DNA of 64,000 bases, taken from Streptococcus henryi DSM 19005. GTDB taxonomy: Bacteria > Bacillota > Bacilli > Lactobacillales > Streptococcaceae. A program made the translations under genes and the position numbers. The notes under the pieces were generated by a model that saw only the letters and a program-made list of their open reading frames with translations, was not told the origin of the DNA and searched no databases. The stretch is from positions 62,001 through 126,000 of the forward strand of contig NZ_AQYA01000035.1 in the NCBI RefSeq assembly GCF_000376985.1, read 5' to 3'. Every line of letters begins with the position of its first letter. The stretch's first letter is position 1. Shown here piece after piece: positions 1 through 8,283 of this stretch.

Positions 1-2
1 AT

Positions 3-158
3 ATCGGAAAACGTCTTTACGATATTGAGGTCATGAAAATTGAGCTAGAGCGTCTCTATGACAATGGCTTGATTGATAAGGATGATTATATATTGGCTGA
101 ATTAATTTTGCGTCGTGAGCACAGAATAGAATTAGAAAAGGAAAGCAAACATGACTAA
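3..158 (+). CDS. yqgQ: YqgQ family protein (DUF910), 3' end
   Basis: The reading frame runs in from the left edge and encodes about 51 residues ending EKESKHD before a TAA at 156-158. The charged helical sequence (ELERLYDNGLIDKDDY, AELILRREHRIELEKE) resembles the small YqgQ/DUF910 proteins. In Bacillus and streptococci these sit directly upstream of glucokinase, as here. The stop overlaps the glcK start by 8 bases, which implies translational coupling. The biochemical role of the family is not established. The N-terminus lies outside the window. Confidence 0.75.
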   Translation: MGKRLYDIEVMKIELERLYDNGLIDKDDYILAELILRREHRIELEKESKHD

Positions 159-1119
159 AAAACTTATTGGTATCGATCTTGGTGGAACAAGCATTAAATT
201 TGGTATTCTGACTCTTGATGGTGAAGTTCAGGAAAAATGGGCAATTGAAACAAATATTCTTGAAGATGGTAAACACATTGTTCCTGATATTGTAGCTTCA
301 CTCAAACACCGTCTTGAACTTTATGGACTTACTAAAGATGATTTTGTCGGTATCGGTATGGGTTCTCCTGGAGCTGTTGATCGCGATAAGAAAAATGTCA
401 CTGGTGCCTTTAACCTTAATTGGGCACATACAGAAGAAGTGGGTTCAGTCATTGAAGCTGAACTCGGTATTCCATTTGCTATTGATAATGATGCTAACGT
501 GGCTGCCCTTGGTGAACGTTGGGTTGGAGCTGGTGCAAATAATCCTGACGTTGTCTTTGTGACTCTTGGAACAGGTGTTGGTGGCGGTGTTATTGCTGAC
601 GGAAACCTTATCCATGGCGTTGCAGGTGCCGGTGGTGAAATTGGTCACATCATCGTTGAACCTGAAGATGGATTTGCTTGTACTTGTGGTAATGATGGTT
701 GCTTGGAAACAGTAGCTTCTGCAACAGGTGTTGTGCGTGTAGCTCGTAAGTTAGCTGAAAGCTATGAAGGTGATTCATCAATTAAGGCGGCTATTGACAA
801 TGGCGAAGCTGTAAGCAGTAAAGATATTTTTGAAGCAGCAGCTAGTGGTGATAAATTTGCAGATTCTATTGTTGAAAAAGTAAGTTACTATCTAGGTCTT
901 GCTACAGCAAATATTTCAAATATCCTCAATCCAGATTCTATTGTCATTGGTGGCGGTGTTTCCGCAGCTGGGGAGTTCTTGCGCAGTCGTGTGGAAAAAT
1001 ACTTCCTTAAATATACTTTCCCTCAAGTTCGTCAATCAACAAAGGTAAAAATTGCAGAGCTTGGTAACGATGCAGGTATCATTGGTGCAGCTAGTCTTGC
1101 TAGCCAATTCGCAGAATAG
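151..1119 (+). CDS. glcK: Glucokinase, ROK family
   Basis: This 322-residue cytoplasmic enzyme phosphorylates glucose to glucose-6-phosphate with ATP. The N-terminal phosphate-binding loop is IGIDLGGTSIKFGIL. DNDAN at residues 112-116 carries the ROK catalytic aspartate. The zinc-binding signature CTCGNDGC (cysteines 177, 179, 184) and the C-terminal IVIGGGVSAAG follow. Length and motifs are standard for streptococcal/Bacillus GlcK. It overlaps yqgQ upstream and is followed 9 bases later by a rhodanese-like gene, so the three probably form one operon. In streptococci it phosphorylates glucose freed inside the cell from disaccharides and also feeds carbon catabolite signalling. Confidence 0.95.
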   Translation: MTKKLIGIDLGGTSIKFGILTLDGEVQEKWAIETNILEDGKHIVPDIVASLKHRLELYGLTKDDFVGIGMGSPGAVDRDKKNVTGAFNLNWAHTEEVGSVIEAELGIPFAIDNDANVAALGERWVGAGANNPDVVFVTLGTGVGGGVIADGNLIHGVAGAGGEIGHIIVEPEDGFACTCGNDGCLETVASATGVVRVARKLAESYEGDSSIKAAIDNGEAVSSKDIFEAAASGDKFADSIVEKVSYYLGLATANISNILNPDSIVIGGGVSAAGEFLRSRVEKYFLKYTFPQVRQSTKVKIAELGNDAGIIGAASLASQFAE

Positions 1120-1128
1120 GGAGAATCT

Positions 1129-1506
1129 ATGTATACTTTGATTTTGACACTGGCTATTGTTCTTGTTTTCTTAGCTTGGTCAGGCTTGCGCTATTTTAGA
1201 GTTCGCAAAGCTGCAAATTATTTGAACAATGCAGATTTTGAAAAAATGTATCACGGAGGTCAACTGATTGATATTCGTGAACAAGCTGCCTATCGTCAGA
1301 AACATATTCTTGGAGCACGCAATCTTCCAGCTAGTCAATTAAAACAAAGTTTGACTGCTATTCGCAAAGATAAGCCCCTCTTCATTTATGACAGCAGCCG
1401 TAGCACAAGCCTTCCAAATGCAGTTCTTTTACTTAAAAAAGAAGGTTTTACAGATATTAATGTCCTTGAAGAAGGCTTCGAATCCTGGACAGGTAAGGTT
1501 AAATAA
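1129..1506 (+). CDS. Membrane-anchored rhodanese-like protein without catalytic cysteine
   Basis: This 125-residue protein has one N-terminal transmembrane segment (about residues 3-22) followed by a rhodanese fold (DIREQAAYRQKHILGARNLP, then LLKKEGFTDINVLEEGFESW). Active rhodaneses carry a cysteine at the start of the loop after the central strand. Here that loop reads IYDSSRSTSLPNA, with aspartate in the cysteine position. The protein is therefore probably not a sulfurtransferase and may bind or scaffold instead. The gene follows glcK by 9 bases with a good RBS (GGGAGA) and ends before a strong terminator. Related proteins accompany glcK in other streptococci. Confidence 0.8.
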   Translation: MYTLILTLAIVLVFLAWSGLRYFRVRKAANYLNNADFEKMYHGGQLIDIREQAAYRQKHILGARNLPASQLKQSLTAIRKDKPLFIYDSSRSTSLPNAVLLLKKEGFTDINVLEEGFESWTGKVK

Positions 1507-1542
1507 TTTAGTTAAACTCTGTTCATTTTAAGAATTATATTT

Positions 1543-1595
1543 GTTCCATATGACTAAGAGTGAGTCGTCTCGCCAGAAGTCATATGGAACTTTTT
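1543..1595 (+). terminator. Terminator of the glcK operon
   Basis: A 13-bp perfect stem, GTTCCATATGACT with AGTCATATGGAAC, is followed directly by TTTTT. It ends the yqgQ-glcK-rhodanese transcript. Confidence 0.85.
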
Positions 1596-1614
1596 GTTTG
1601 TTAAGGAGATTTGA

Positions 1615-1764
1615 TATAGTCGAATGAAGAGCTTCCAGACCAGGATCGCTCAAACAGTCAGGGAAGTGACTGTTTGAGGTGGGTCTTAGGGAAATGTCTT
1701 TCTCTCAGCTGAGAGGACGGCAAGACGAAAGTGACCATGTATCAAAGCTCTTCAAATGACTATA
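1615..1764 (+). repeat. Family B MITE-like intergenic element, copy 1
   Basis: This 150-bp non-coding element has inverted ends: TATAGTC..GAATGAAGAGCTT on the left and AAGCTCTTCAAATGACTATA on the right. Inside is a perfect hairpin, CTCAAACAGTC with GACTGTTTGAG (1649-1678), and a second dyad around TCTCAGCTGAGAG. Related copies lie at 53879-54053 (inverted) and 62074-62187. No transposase is encoded. I infer a mobile or formerly mobile miniature element. Confidence 0.65.
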
Positions 1765-1808
1765 AATATGGATTAAACTTTCAGACTTACAGATAATATT
1801 GCAAAGGA

Positions 1809-1851
1809 ATGACTTGAACAAAAAAGTATCATACTTTTTTGCTTAAGTCAT
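1809..1851. repeat. Near-perfect 43-bp hairpin upstream of the sugar ABC operon
   Basis: Two 21-base arms (ATGACTTGAACAAAAAAGTA.. and its inverse) flank a single C, with only two mismatches. It lies between the family B element and the ABC promoter. The arm contains a T6 run, so it could act as a terminator, but the size of the stem is unusual. The rest of 1765-1937 shows no coding potential. Confidence 0.6.
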
Positions 1852-1934
1852 AAATACAAAGACTATTTCCAAATAAACAAATAAAAAAGGATTAATAGAA
1901 GTTTAAGTATTAGGAAGAAACCTATTTTTAGCTT

Positions 1935-1943
1935 TGCTATAAT
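1935..1943 (+). promoter_or_regulatory. Extended -10 promoter of the sugar ABC operon
   Basis: TGCTATAAT (TATAAT at 1938-1943) is an extended -10 about 70 bases before the lipoprotein start. No convincing -35 box is visible. Confidence 0.6.
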
Positions 1944-2014
1944 TAACTTAAAATTAATAAGGAAAAAAGGTAGTCTATTTAAAAGTCAAAATGACTAACC
2001 TGAAAGGAGAAACA

Positions 2015-3091
2015 ATGAAAAATATGAAGAAATTATGGGGTGTTATAGTAGCAGCGCTTCTTATCCTAACACTGACAGCCTGTGGTTCGTCATCATCAAG
2101 TAAGGGGAGTGATGGTAAGACTCATCTTTATGTTTTAACTGCTTCTGAAGATCATGGTTGGACAGGAAGTGTGGCAACTTTCGCCAAAGAAAAAGTTGAA
2201 GCAATTAATGAGGAAGGTAAATATACAGCTGAATTAATTACCTCATCTGATGCTTCTGAACAAATTACAACAATTGAAGATATCGTTTCAAAAGGTGAAG
2301 AAAATATTGCCATTGTGATCCAACCTTTGGATGACACTGTTCAATCTGCAGTTCAATCAATTGTAGATGCAGGCATTCCTTATGTTGCCTTTGACCGTAT
2401 TATCTCAGGTTTGGAAAGCACAGCAGTATCCAATGTAAAAGGAGATAATACAGGTATAGGGGTAGCAGCTGCTGCATACTTTGTTGAAAAAGGGTTGACA
2501 CCTGGTGAGGCTGTCTATGTTTATGAGGGAGATACCTCATCTGTAACATCACTTCGTAACCAAGGTTTTGTTGATTATTTAACTGGAAATGCCGAATTTA
2601 ATGGTGAAACTATTTCAGAAGACTTGAAATGGTCAGAAAAAGACCTTAAAGCAGTAACTTATTCTGGTGCTATGAACTGGAGCCGCAGTGATACAAAATC
2701 ATCATTCGAATCACTTATGGGTGACAGTTCAAATGCTGACATTAAATGGTTCTATGCTCAAGATGACGAATTAAGTATGGGTATTCTTGAAGCTCTTCAA
2801 GGTGGTGGTATCGATGATGCTACTAAAAAAGCCTTTCTTGCTAACAAACCAGTTATTTCAGGTTGTGGTGGCTTGAATGAATTCTATGAGGTGCTTCGTG
2901 GCAATTCATATACAGACCTTGCTTCACAACTTGGAGGTCTAGTAAGTGTAACTTACAGTCCATCGATGATTCAAACAGCTATTCAAGATATGGAAGACCA
3001 TTTAGCAGGTGAAGAAGTTGAACAAGATCACGTTATCGCCTGTGAAAATGTCACAAGTGAAAATGTAGATAATTATCAAGCATTCGATTAA
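2015..3091 (+). CDS. Sugar ABC transporter substrate-binding lipoprotein
   Basis: This 358-residue binding protein belongs to the periplasmic-binding-protein type 1 (ribose/xylose/galactose) class. The start is taken at ATG 2015, preceded by AAAGGAGA at 2003-2010, rather than the upstream in-frame ATG at 1991. The signal peptide (MKNMKKLWG... hydrophobic core) ends in the lipobox LTAC, so it should be a membrane-anchored lipoprotein. The mature part (HLYVLTASEDHGWTGS; VIQPLDDT; GIPYVAFDR) resembles XylF/ChvE-type proteins. An ATPase and a permease follow. The substrate cannot be assigned, because no sugar catabolic genes are adjacent. Confidence 0.85.
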   Translation: MKNMKKLWGVIVAALLILTLTACGSSSSSKGSDGKTHLYVLTASEDHGWTGSVATFAKEKVEAINEEGKYTAELITSSDASEQITTIEDIVSKGEENIAIVIQPLDDTVQSAVQSIVDAGIPYVAFDRIISGLESTAVSNVKGDNTGIGVAAAAYFVEKGLTPGEAVYVYEGDTSSVTSLRNQGFVDYLTGNAEFNGETISEDLKWSEKDLKAVTYSGAMNWSRSDTKSSFESLMGDSSNADIKWFYAQDDELSMGILEALQGGGIDDATKKAFLANKPVISGCGGLNEFYEVLRGNSYTDLASQLGGLVSVTYSPSMIQTAIQDMEDHLAGEEVEQDHVIACENVTSENVDNYQAFD

Positions 3092-3148
3092 TAAATGACC
3101 AAGAGGGCTTGTATCAAGAATGATGCAGGTCCTCTTGACTCAGAAATA

Positions 3149-3245
3149 AAACTCAAATTAAAATCAAACCGAGAAGTGAGACCTAGGTATACTAGAGTAT
3201 GATAAGTCGAAAGAGACATCTATCAGTTTGATTTTAAAAGAGTAT
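3149..3245. repeat. Family A MITE-like element, copy 1
   Basis: The element runs from ACTCAAATTAAAATCAAAC to GTTTGATTTTAAAAGAGTA, an inverted pair of ends. The interior, read on the minus strand, shares TCGACTT and GTCTCACTT blocks with the copy at 52465. It sits between the binding-protein and ATPase genes of the ABC operon, so it is probably transcribed and folded in the mRNA. Confidence 0.65.
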
Positions 3246-3270
3246 GAGATAGTATTTGGGGGAGAAGGCA

Positions 3271-4773
3271 ATGGCTTTGCTAGAAATGAGAAAGATTCAA
3301 AAAGCATTTAATGGTATTCCTGTTTTAAAGGGAGTGGATTTAACTGTTGAAAAAGGTCAAGTTCATGCTTTGCTAGGTGAAAATGGGGCTGGTAAATCTA
3401 CTCTGATGAATATTTTAACGGGTGTACTCACAAGAGATGCTGGAAAGATTGTTTTTGAAGGTAAGGAATTGGAAAACATTAGCATCAAACAATCTGAGGA
3501 ACTAGGCCTTGCCTTTGTCCACCAAGAACTCAATCTTTTTAATGATCTAAAGGTTTTTGAAAATCTATTTTTAAATCGTGAATATACCAAGTCATTTGGC
3601 AGGCTTAACAAAAAGAAAATGCGTCAGGAAAGTCTAGAACTATTTGAAAGTCTAGGGGTTGATATTGACCCAGACGCTTTAGTGGCAGACTTAAAAACAA
3701 GTCAAAAGCAGCTGCTTGAAATCTGTAAGGCCTTGTTATTGAATGCCAAACTTCTCATTTTAGACGAACCCACAACATCTTTAAATAATAAGGAAGTAGA
3801 ACATCTTTTTAGCATTATCAATCGTTTAAAGGAGGATGGGAAATCATTTATTTTCATTTCGCATAAAATGCCAGAAATTTTCACCATAGCTGACTGCTAC
3901 ACGGTCTTTAGAAATGGGGAGTTTATCGCTTCAGGTCTTATTTCTGAAACAAGTCCCCAAGATGTAACAAGTCTGATGGTTGGTCAGTCTTACCAATCTG
4001 AGGAGGTTTATCATCAACGTGAATTAGGTGAAGAAGTTCTTCGTATAAGCCATCTAACTGGTCAAGGTTTCAATGATATTAATTTTGCTGCTAAGCGTGG
4101 TGAGATTATTGGCCTCACAGGTCTTCAAGGAAGTGGCAGCAGTGAACTTTTGCAGGCTATTTTTGGTTCATCAAACGTTTTTTCTGGGGATCTAGTCGCC
4201 TTTGGGCAGAAAGTGCCTAAAAATTCCATTCATAAGGCTATGAAGGCAGGAATTGCTATGTTGCCTAATAACCGAAAAGAAAATAGTGTCCTTCCAGATT
4301 TGTCTATTATGGATAATATGACTGTCTCAGAGCAGACTTTGTCCAGCTTACATTTTCCAGTTGAAAAGAGGAAAGACACAGAGAAGTATGATAAATACAA
4401 GTCACTATTGAATCTAAAAGCACATAGCAGCAATGATCTCATCACATCCTTATCGGGTGGAAATCAACAGAAGGTATTCATTGCAAGATGGTTGAATACT
4501 GATTCCCAAATCCTATTATTTGATAATCCGACCCAAGGTATTGATGTTGGTGCAAAGGCTGAAATTTATCAACTCATTCTAGATTTAGCTAAATCTGGAC
4601 GCACCATCCTTATTAATAGTCTTGAAATTCCTGAAATCATGAAAGTTGCAGATCGTTGCTTAGTTTTTTATGATGGTCAAATTATTAAAGAATTGAGTCA
4701 TGATGAAATCAATGAACATAAAGTTATGCTAGCTAGTGTGGGTATTAAAGAAGAAAGAAATGAAGTGGGGTAA
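3271..4773 (+). CDS. Sugar ABC transporter ATP-binding protein (two-domain, RbsA/XylG/MglA type)
   Basis: This 500-residue protein contains two fused ABC domains. The first has Walker A GENGAGKST and Walker B LLILDEPTTS with a degenerate signature. The second has a degenerate P-loop (GLQGSGSSELL), the signature LSGGNQQK and ILLFDNPTQGID, a pattern normal for the RbsA class. I chose ATG 3271, with GGGGGAG at 3258-3264; an in-frame TTG at 3256 overlaps that RBS. It powers sugar import with the upstream lipoprotein and the downstream permease, 5 bases away. Only one permease gene follows, so the channel is probably a homodimer. Confidence 0.92.
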   Translation: MALLEMRKIQKAFNGIPVLKGVDLTVEKGQVHALLGENGAGKSTLMNILTGVLTRDAGKIVFEGKELENISIKQSEELGLAFVHQELNLFNDLKVFENLFLNREYTKSFGRLNKKKMRQESLELFESLGVDIDPDALVADLKTSQKQLLEICKALLLNAKLLILDEPTTSLNNKEVEHLFSIINRLKEDGKSFIFISHKMPEIFTIADCYTVFRNGEFIASGLISETSPQDVTSLMVGQSYQSEEVYHQRELGEEVLRISHLTGQGFNDINFAAKRGEIIGLTGLQGSGSSELLQAIFGSSNVFSGDLVAFGQKVPKNSIHKAMKAGIAMLPNNRKENSVLPDLSIMDNMTVSEQTLSSLHFPVEKRKDTEKYDKYKSLLNLKAHSSNDLITSLSGGNQQKVFIARWLNTDSQILLFDNPTQGIDVGAKAEIYQLILDLAKSGRTILINSLEIPEIMKVADRCLVFYDGQIIKELSHDEINEHKVMLASVGIKEERNEVG

Positions 4774-4778
4774 GTAAA

Positions 4779-5780
4779 ATGAAAAAATTGGGAAGAATTT
4801 GGACTGAATATAATTTTATCTTTGTCCTACTAATTATTTTCTTAATCTACATGGTTACCAGTTCAGGTTTAACTTGGAGTGGTACTATGAATATTTTCCG
4901 TCATAGCGCAGTTATTGGAATTGTAGCCCTAGGTATGGGACTCATTTGTCTAACTGGCGAGATAGATTTGTCAGTCGGGTCATCCTTAGCGCTTACAGCT
5001 GGTGTCTCTGTTATGACTTTTAATGCGACAAATAGCATTATATTGACACTACTAGTTGCTTTGGTTTTTGGAGCCCTTTGTGGCTTTATTAATGGTTTTT
5101 TTGTCGGTACTATTGAAATGCCAGCCTTTATTGTCACCCTAGCGACCATGTTAATCTATCGTTCCTTTGCCCAGTACATTAACCAGCATGTCGATAAGGC
5201 ATTAATTGGTGGTGGAAGCAGTGTTTATAAAATGGATGCTACTACTGAAGCTTATCGAAGTCTGTTTGGTTTTGGTAATGGTAAACTAGGAACGATACCT
5301 ATTGTTGGGCTTATTCTTATCTTAGTGACCCTACTTTTTGTTTTTATTGCCAGCAACACTAAATATGGCAAGAAAGTATATGCTATAGGATCTAATTCAA
5401 AAGCGGCAATTATGAGTGGGATTAATGTTCCTTTGATAAAAGTCTCAGTCTTTACAATTGCTGGTCTTTTAACAGGGCTTGGGGCATTTTTATGGATTGC
5501 CATGAATGGTAGCGCTGACCCTGCAACAACGGGGAACAGTTATGAGATGTATGCCATAGCTTCCGTTGTTCTTGGAGGCATTGCCATGAGCGGCGGACGA
5601 GGTAAAATTCTAGGCGTCCTATTTGGAGCCATGTCCTACACTGTAGTAGATAAGATTATTGTATCTTTGAAAATGGATTCACTGATTAATAATGCCATCA
5701 AAGGTGTCATCTTAATCCTAGTTATTTTGATTCAAGTAGAAGGACCAAAAATTCGTGAACGTTTGAAAATTAAACAGTAG
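4779..5780 (+). CDS. Sugar ABC transporter permease
   Basis: This 333-residue integral membrane protein of the BPD_transp_2 (RbsC/XylH) family has about eight to ten hydrophobic segments. Family landmarks are GLICLTGEIDLSVGSSLALT near the second helix, EMPAFIVTLATM, and the cytoplasmic EAA-like loop with VLGGIAMSGGRGKILGVLFG. The gene starts 5 bases after the ATPase gene and shares its operon. A family A repeat and a bidirectional terminator follow. Confidence 0.9.
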   Translation: MKKLGRIWTEYNFIFVLLIIFLIYMVTSSGLTWSGTMNIFRHSAVIGIVALGMGLICLTGEIDLSVGSSLALTAGVSVMTFNATNSIILTLLVALVFGALCGFINGFFVGTIEMPAFIVTLATMLIYRSFAQYINQHVDKALIGGGSSVYKMDATTEAYRSLFGFGNGKLGTIPIVGLILILVTLLFVFIASNTKYGKKVYAIGSNSKAAIMSGINVPLIKVSVFTIAGLLTGLGAFLWIAMNGSADPATTGNSYEMYAIASVVLGGIAMSGGRGKILGVLFGAMSYTVVDKIIVSLKMDSLINNAIKGVILILVILIQVEGPKIRERLKIKQ

Positions 5781-5794
5781 AAAGAACTTTTTTA

Positions 5795-5888
5795 TACTCA
5801 AAGAAATTCAAAATGAGACTAAGCAAGCCGCCGCAGTCATAGTGGTAGGCAGGAAGGTTTAACGACGTTTCATTTTGATTTTCGAAGA
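5795..5888. repeat. Family A MITE-like element, copy 2
   Basis: It begins TACTCAAAGAAATTCAAAAT and ends CATTTTGATTTTCGAAG. The core includes GCCGCCGCAGTCATAGTGG and TTAACGACG, which recurs at 21397 (inverted) and 44236. It is non-coding. Confidence 0.65.
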
Positions 5889-5910
5889 TTATTAGCTATT
5901 TATAGAAAGT

Positions 5911-5940
5911 AAAAAAGCCTTGGAATTCCAATGCTTTTTT
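5911..5940. terminator. Bidirectional terminator between the ABC operon and ktrA
   Basis: A palindrome of A6, GCCTTGGAATTCCAATGC and T6 lies between converging genes and can serve both strands. Confidence 0.85.
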
Positions 5941-5962
5941 CGTATTCAATAGTTGCTTGGCA

Positions 5963-6634
5963 TTAACGTAAATAACCTAAATAATCAAATTTTTCGAAGG
6001 TGTCACTGCTTGTGATAGCTACAAGGTCAGTATCAGGTTCTAAGGCTAGGTTAGGGTTAATATGGGTATTTAATTTAGCTGAGTTGCCGACACGGAGTCC
6101 AAGGACATTGATGTCGTACTTTTTACGGACATCTAACTGAGCAAGGGTTTTACCAACCCATGAATCCGGAATAGAGAAATCAATCATGGCAATGTCATCT
6201 TCCAGATGGATGATGTTTTCAATATGATGGCGGAGCAGATTAGAAGCGACAGCTTTACCAGAATCACGTTCTGGTGTGATAACTTTAGTGGCCCCAATGC
6301 CGTAGAGAACTTCTTCATAGGTTGCATTTTTAGCCTTGGCAATGATAGTTGGGACCCCAAGTTTCTTACAATGCATAACAGCTAAAACAGAAGATTCTAG
6401 GTTATTACCAGTAGCAATAACGACCGTATCACATTGATCGACACCAACTGCTTTAAGAAAGTCGCTATCAGTAATATCGCCAACTGCAGCCTTAGCTACA
6501 AAATCTGCAACTTCTTGAACATGGCTTGGCTTGTTATCTAAAGCGATAACATCCTGACCGAAATGGCTGAGTTCATCGGCGACAGTACGACCGAAAATTC
6601 CCAGACCAAGAACACCAATAATTTTTTTAGTCAT
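5963..6634 (-). CDS. ktrA: Potassium uptake protein KtrA (RCK/TrkA domain)
   Basis: This 223-residue cytoplasmic gating subunit of a Ktr potassium channel has two parts. An N-terminal Rossmann RCK domain (GVLGLGIFGRTVADEL, VIALD, VVIATG) binds nucleotide, and a C-terminal TrkA_C domain (about 140-220) follows. In related Firmicutes, KtrA/KtrC subunits bind ATP/ADP and often cyclic-di-AMP through TrkA_C. I infer the same here but cannot confirm it from motifs. It lies 85 bases downstream of ktrB on the same strand. Confidence 0.92.
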   Translation of the reverse strand: MTKKIIGVLGLGIFGRTVADELSHFGQDVIALDNKPSHVQEVADFVAKAAVGDITDSDFLKAVGVDQCDTVVIATGNNLESSVLAVMHCKKLGVPTIIAKAKNATYEEVLYGIGATKVITPERDSGKAVASNLLRHHIENIIHLEDDIAMIDFSIPDSWVGKTLAQLDVRKKYDINVLGLRVGNSAKLNTHINPNLALEPDTDLVAITSSDTFEKFDYLGYLR

Positions 6635-6719
6635 TTTATACCTCTTTTAGTAAATAAAAACGGGTGATAGGGAGCCTTCTATGAGGAAATATGATTCCTT
6701 TGATATAGTTTCAAGAACA

Positions 6720-8111
6720 CTAGCCCACACTGATATCAGTTGGAGCATAGTGAATATCTTTTCTTTTTCGTTGGAGAAGGCTAAGAAGAACTGTTATAGG
6801 CCCAACACGTCCAACGAACATCATGACAATGATAATAATACGACCTGCAGTTGATAACTGAGGGGTTAAATCCATTGAAACACCGACGGTAGCGATAGCT
6901 GAAATGGACTCAAAAATCAGTGACATGGGGTCAAGACCAGGTTCCACTTGGAGAAGCAGAATATAACCAGTAAAAAGAATAGTGAAATAAAAAATAAGAA
7001 CCGTTAAAGTTTGTTGGATAGTTTTGCTAGAAATGATACGATTACGGAAGGTTACTTCTGATTGCCCTGCTAACTCAGACTTAAAGAGCAAGTATGTAAT
7101 GGCAGCAGTTGTTACCTTGATACCACCTGCTGTTCCTCCAGGAGCCCCACCGACAAGCATCTGAAGCATATAGAGGATATTGGTGGCGGGTCTTGTATCC
7201 AGATAAGAGATAGACGCAAAGCCCGCAGTTCTCATGGTTACAGTCTGAAATAATGAGACCATTAATTGTTGAAGAGGGTTTAAATCTCCAATCGTTTTTG
7301 TGTTTCCAATCTCTGTCAGCCATGTCAAAATCGTTCCTGAAAGAAGTATGAAGCCACTTGTATATAGTACTAATCTTGTTTGATTGCTTAGTGGGCGAAT
7401 AGCAGAGCTGAAATGGCGAGGCTTTTGGCTGAAATAGCGTTTGACTGTATGAGCCAAGTCAATCCAAACAGCAAAGCCCAGCCCACCGCTGATAATCAAG
7501 CCTATAATAACCAAATTGACCAGAGGATTGAGGACAAATCCTTTTAAACTTTCAGAACCAAGATTATCAAAACCAGCATTACAAAAAGCTGAGATAGCTA
7601 GGAATATGCTGTTAAAGATTCCGTGTCCCCATCCGAAGCGAGGGATAAAATCAAACATCAAAACCAGCGCAGCTATTATTTCAATAATAAAGGTGAATTT
7701 ATAAACATGAAATAAGTAGTGTCGTAAGTTCCCGCTATCTGGTCGACTCAAGGCAGATTGTAGCAGGGTCTGTTCAGAAATATCAATTCTCTTTCTGAGT
7801 GCAAACATACTAATGGCAATGAGTGTCACCAAACCAAGTCCACCAATTTGCATGAGGCACATGATAATAACTTGACCAAGCCCATTATAAACATCAGCAA
7901 CTGGAACCACAGATAAACCTGTCACACAGACCATGGAGACAACATTGAAAAGGTGGTCCAGCAAATGTGTTTCAGGCGCATGAGCATAATGAGTGATAGG
8001 TAAGGATAGTAAGAAAGTCCCTATTAAAATGACAATAAGAAAACTAAAGCTCAGCCTTTGAGTGACTGATAATGATTTATATGATGAAAACAACTTTACA
8101 ATCCTTTCCAA
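6720..8111 (-). CDS. ktrB: Potassium uptake membrane subunit KtrB (TrkH family)
   Basis: This 463-residue membrane protein has the fourfold M1-P-M2 repeat of TrkH/KtrB transporters. Selectivity-filter-like loops are visible in VCVTGLSVVPV, AFCNAGFDNLG, MRTAGFASI and ATVGVSMD. It forms the ion pore regulated by KtrA. The length fits KtrB. Upstream on the minus strand there is a TGCTATGAT-type -10 near 8200 and a G/C-rich leader without a recognised riboswitch. Confidence 0.93.
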   Translation of the reverse strand: MERIVKLFSSYKSLSVTQRLSFSFLIVILIGTFLLSLPITHYAHAPETHLLDHLFNVVSMVCVTGLSVVPVADVYNGLGQVIIMCLMQIGGLGLVTLIAISMFALRKRIDISEQTLLQSALSRPDSGNLRHYLFHVYKFTFIIEIIAALVLMFDFIPRFGWGHGIFNSIFLAISAFCNAGFDNLGSESLKGFVLNPLVNLVIIGLIISGGLGFAVWIDLAHTVKRYFSQKPRHFSSAIRPLSNQTRLVLYTSGFILLSGTILTWLTEIGNTKTIGDLNPLQQLMVSLFQTVTMRTAGFASISYLDTRPATNILYMLQMLVGGAPGGTAGGIKVTTAAITYLLFKSELAGQSEVTFRNRIISSKTIQQTLTVLIFYFTILFTGYILLLQVEPGLDPMSLIFESISAIATVGVSMDLTPQLSTAGRIIIIVMMFVGRVGPITVLLSLLQRKRKDIHYAPTDISVG

Positions 8112-8222
8112 TAAAGAGTCTTAGTTTGTAAGTTGAGGGGAACATGTCCCAGACTTAGCCCTCTGAATGGAGGCGCTTATAAATGTCTATATCATAGCAG
8201 AAAAGATAGAAAAAGGCTAGTC

Positions 8223-8250
8223 TTGACATGATTATTTGGAGTGGTAAAAT
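8223..8250 (+). promoter_or_regulatory. Promoter of the TraX-like gene
   Basis: TTGACA (8223-8228), a 16-base spacer and TAAAAT (8245-8250) lie 34 bases before the start codon. Confidence 0.65.
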
Positions 8251-8283
8251 AAACAATTAAAAGCTAGTATCAAGGAGCAGCAA

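Noticed and set aside
1991-2014. Upstream ATG of the sugar-binding lipoprotein
   Set aside because: It would place MTNLKGET before the signal peptide, and the strong RBS AAAGGAGA lies downstream of it.
8112-8222. G/C-rich leader upstream of ktrB as a possible cyclic-di-AMP riboswitch
   Set aside because: The stretch is too short and lacks the recognisable ydaO/yuaA core. Only a weak GGGAACATGTCCC dyad is visible.
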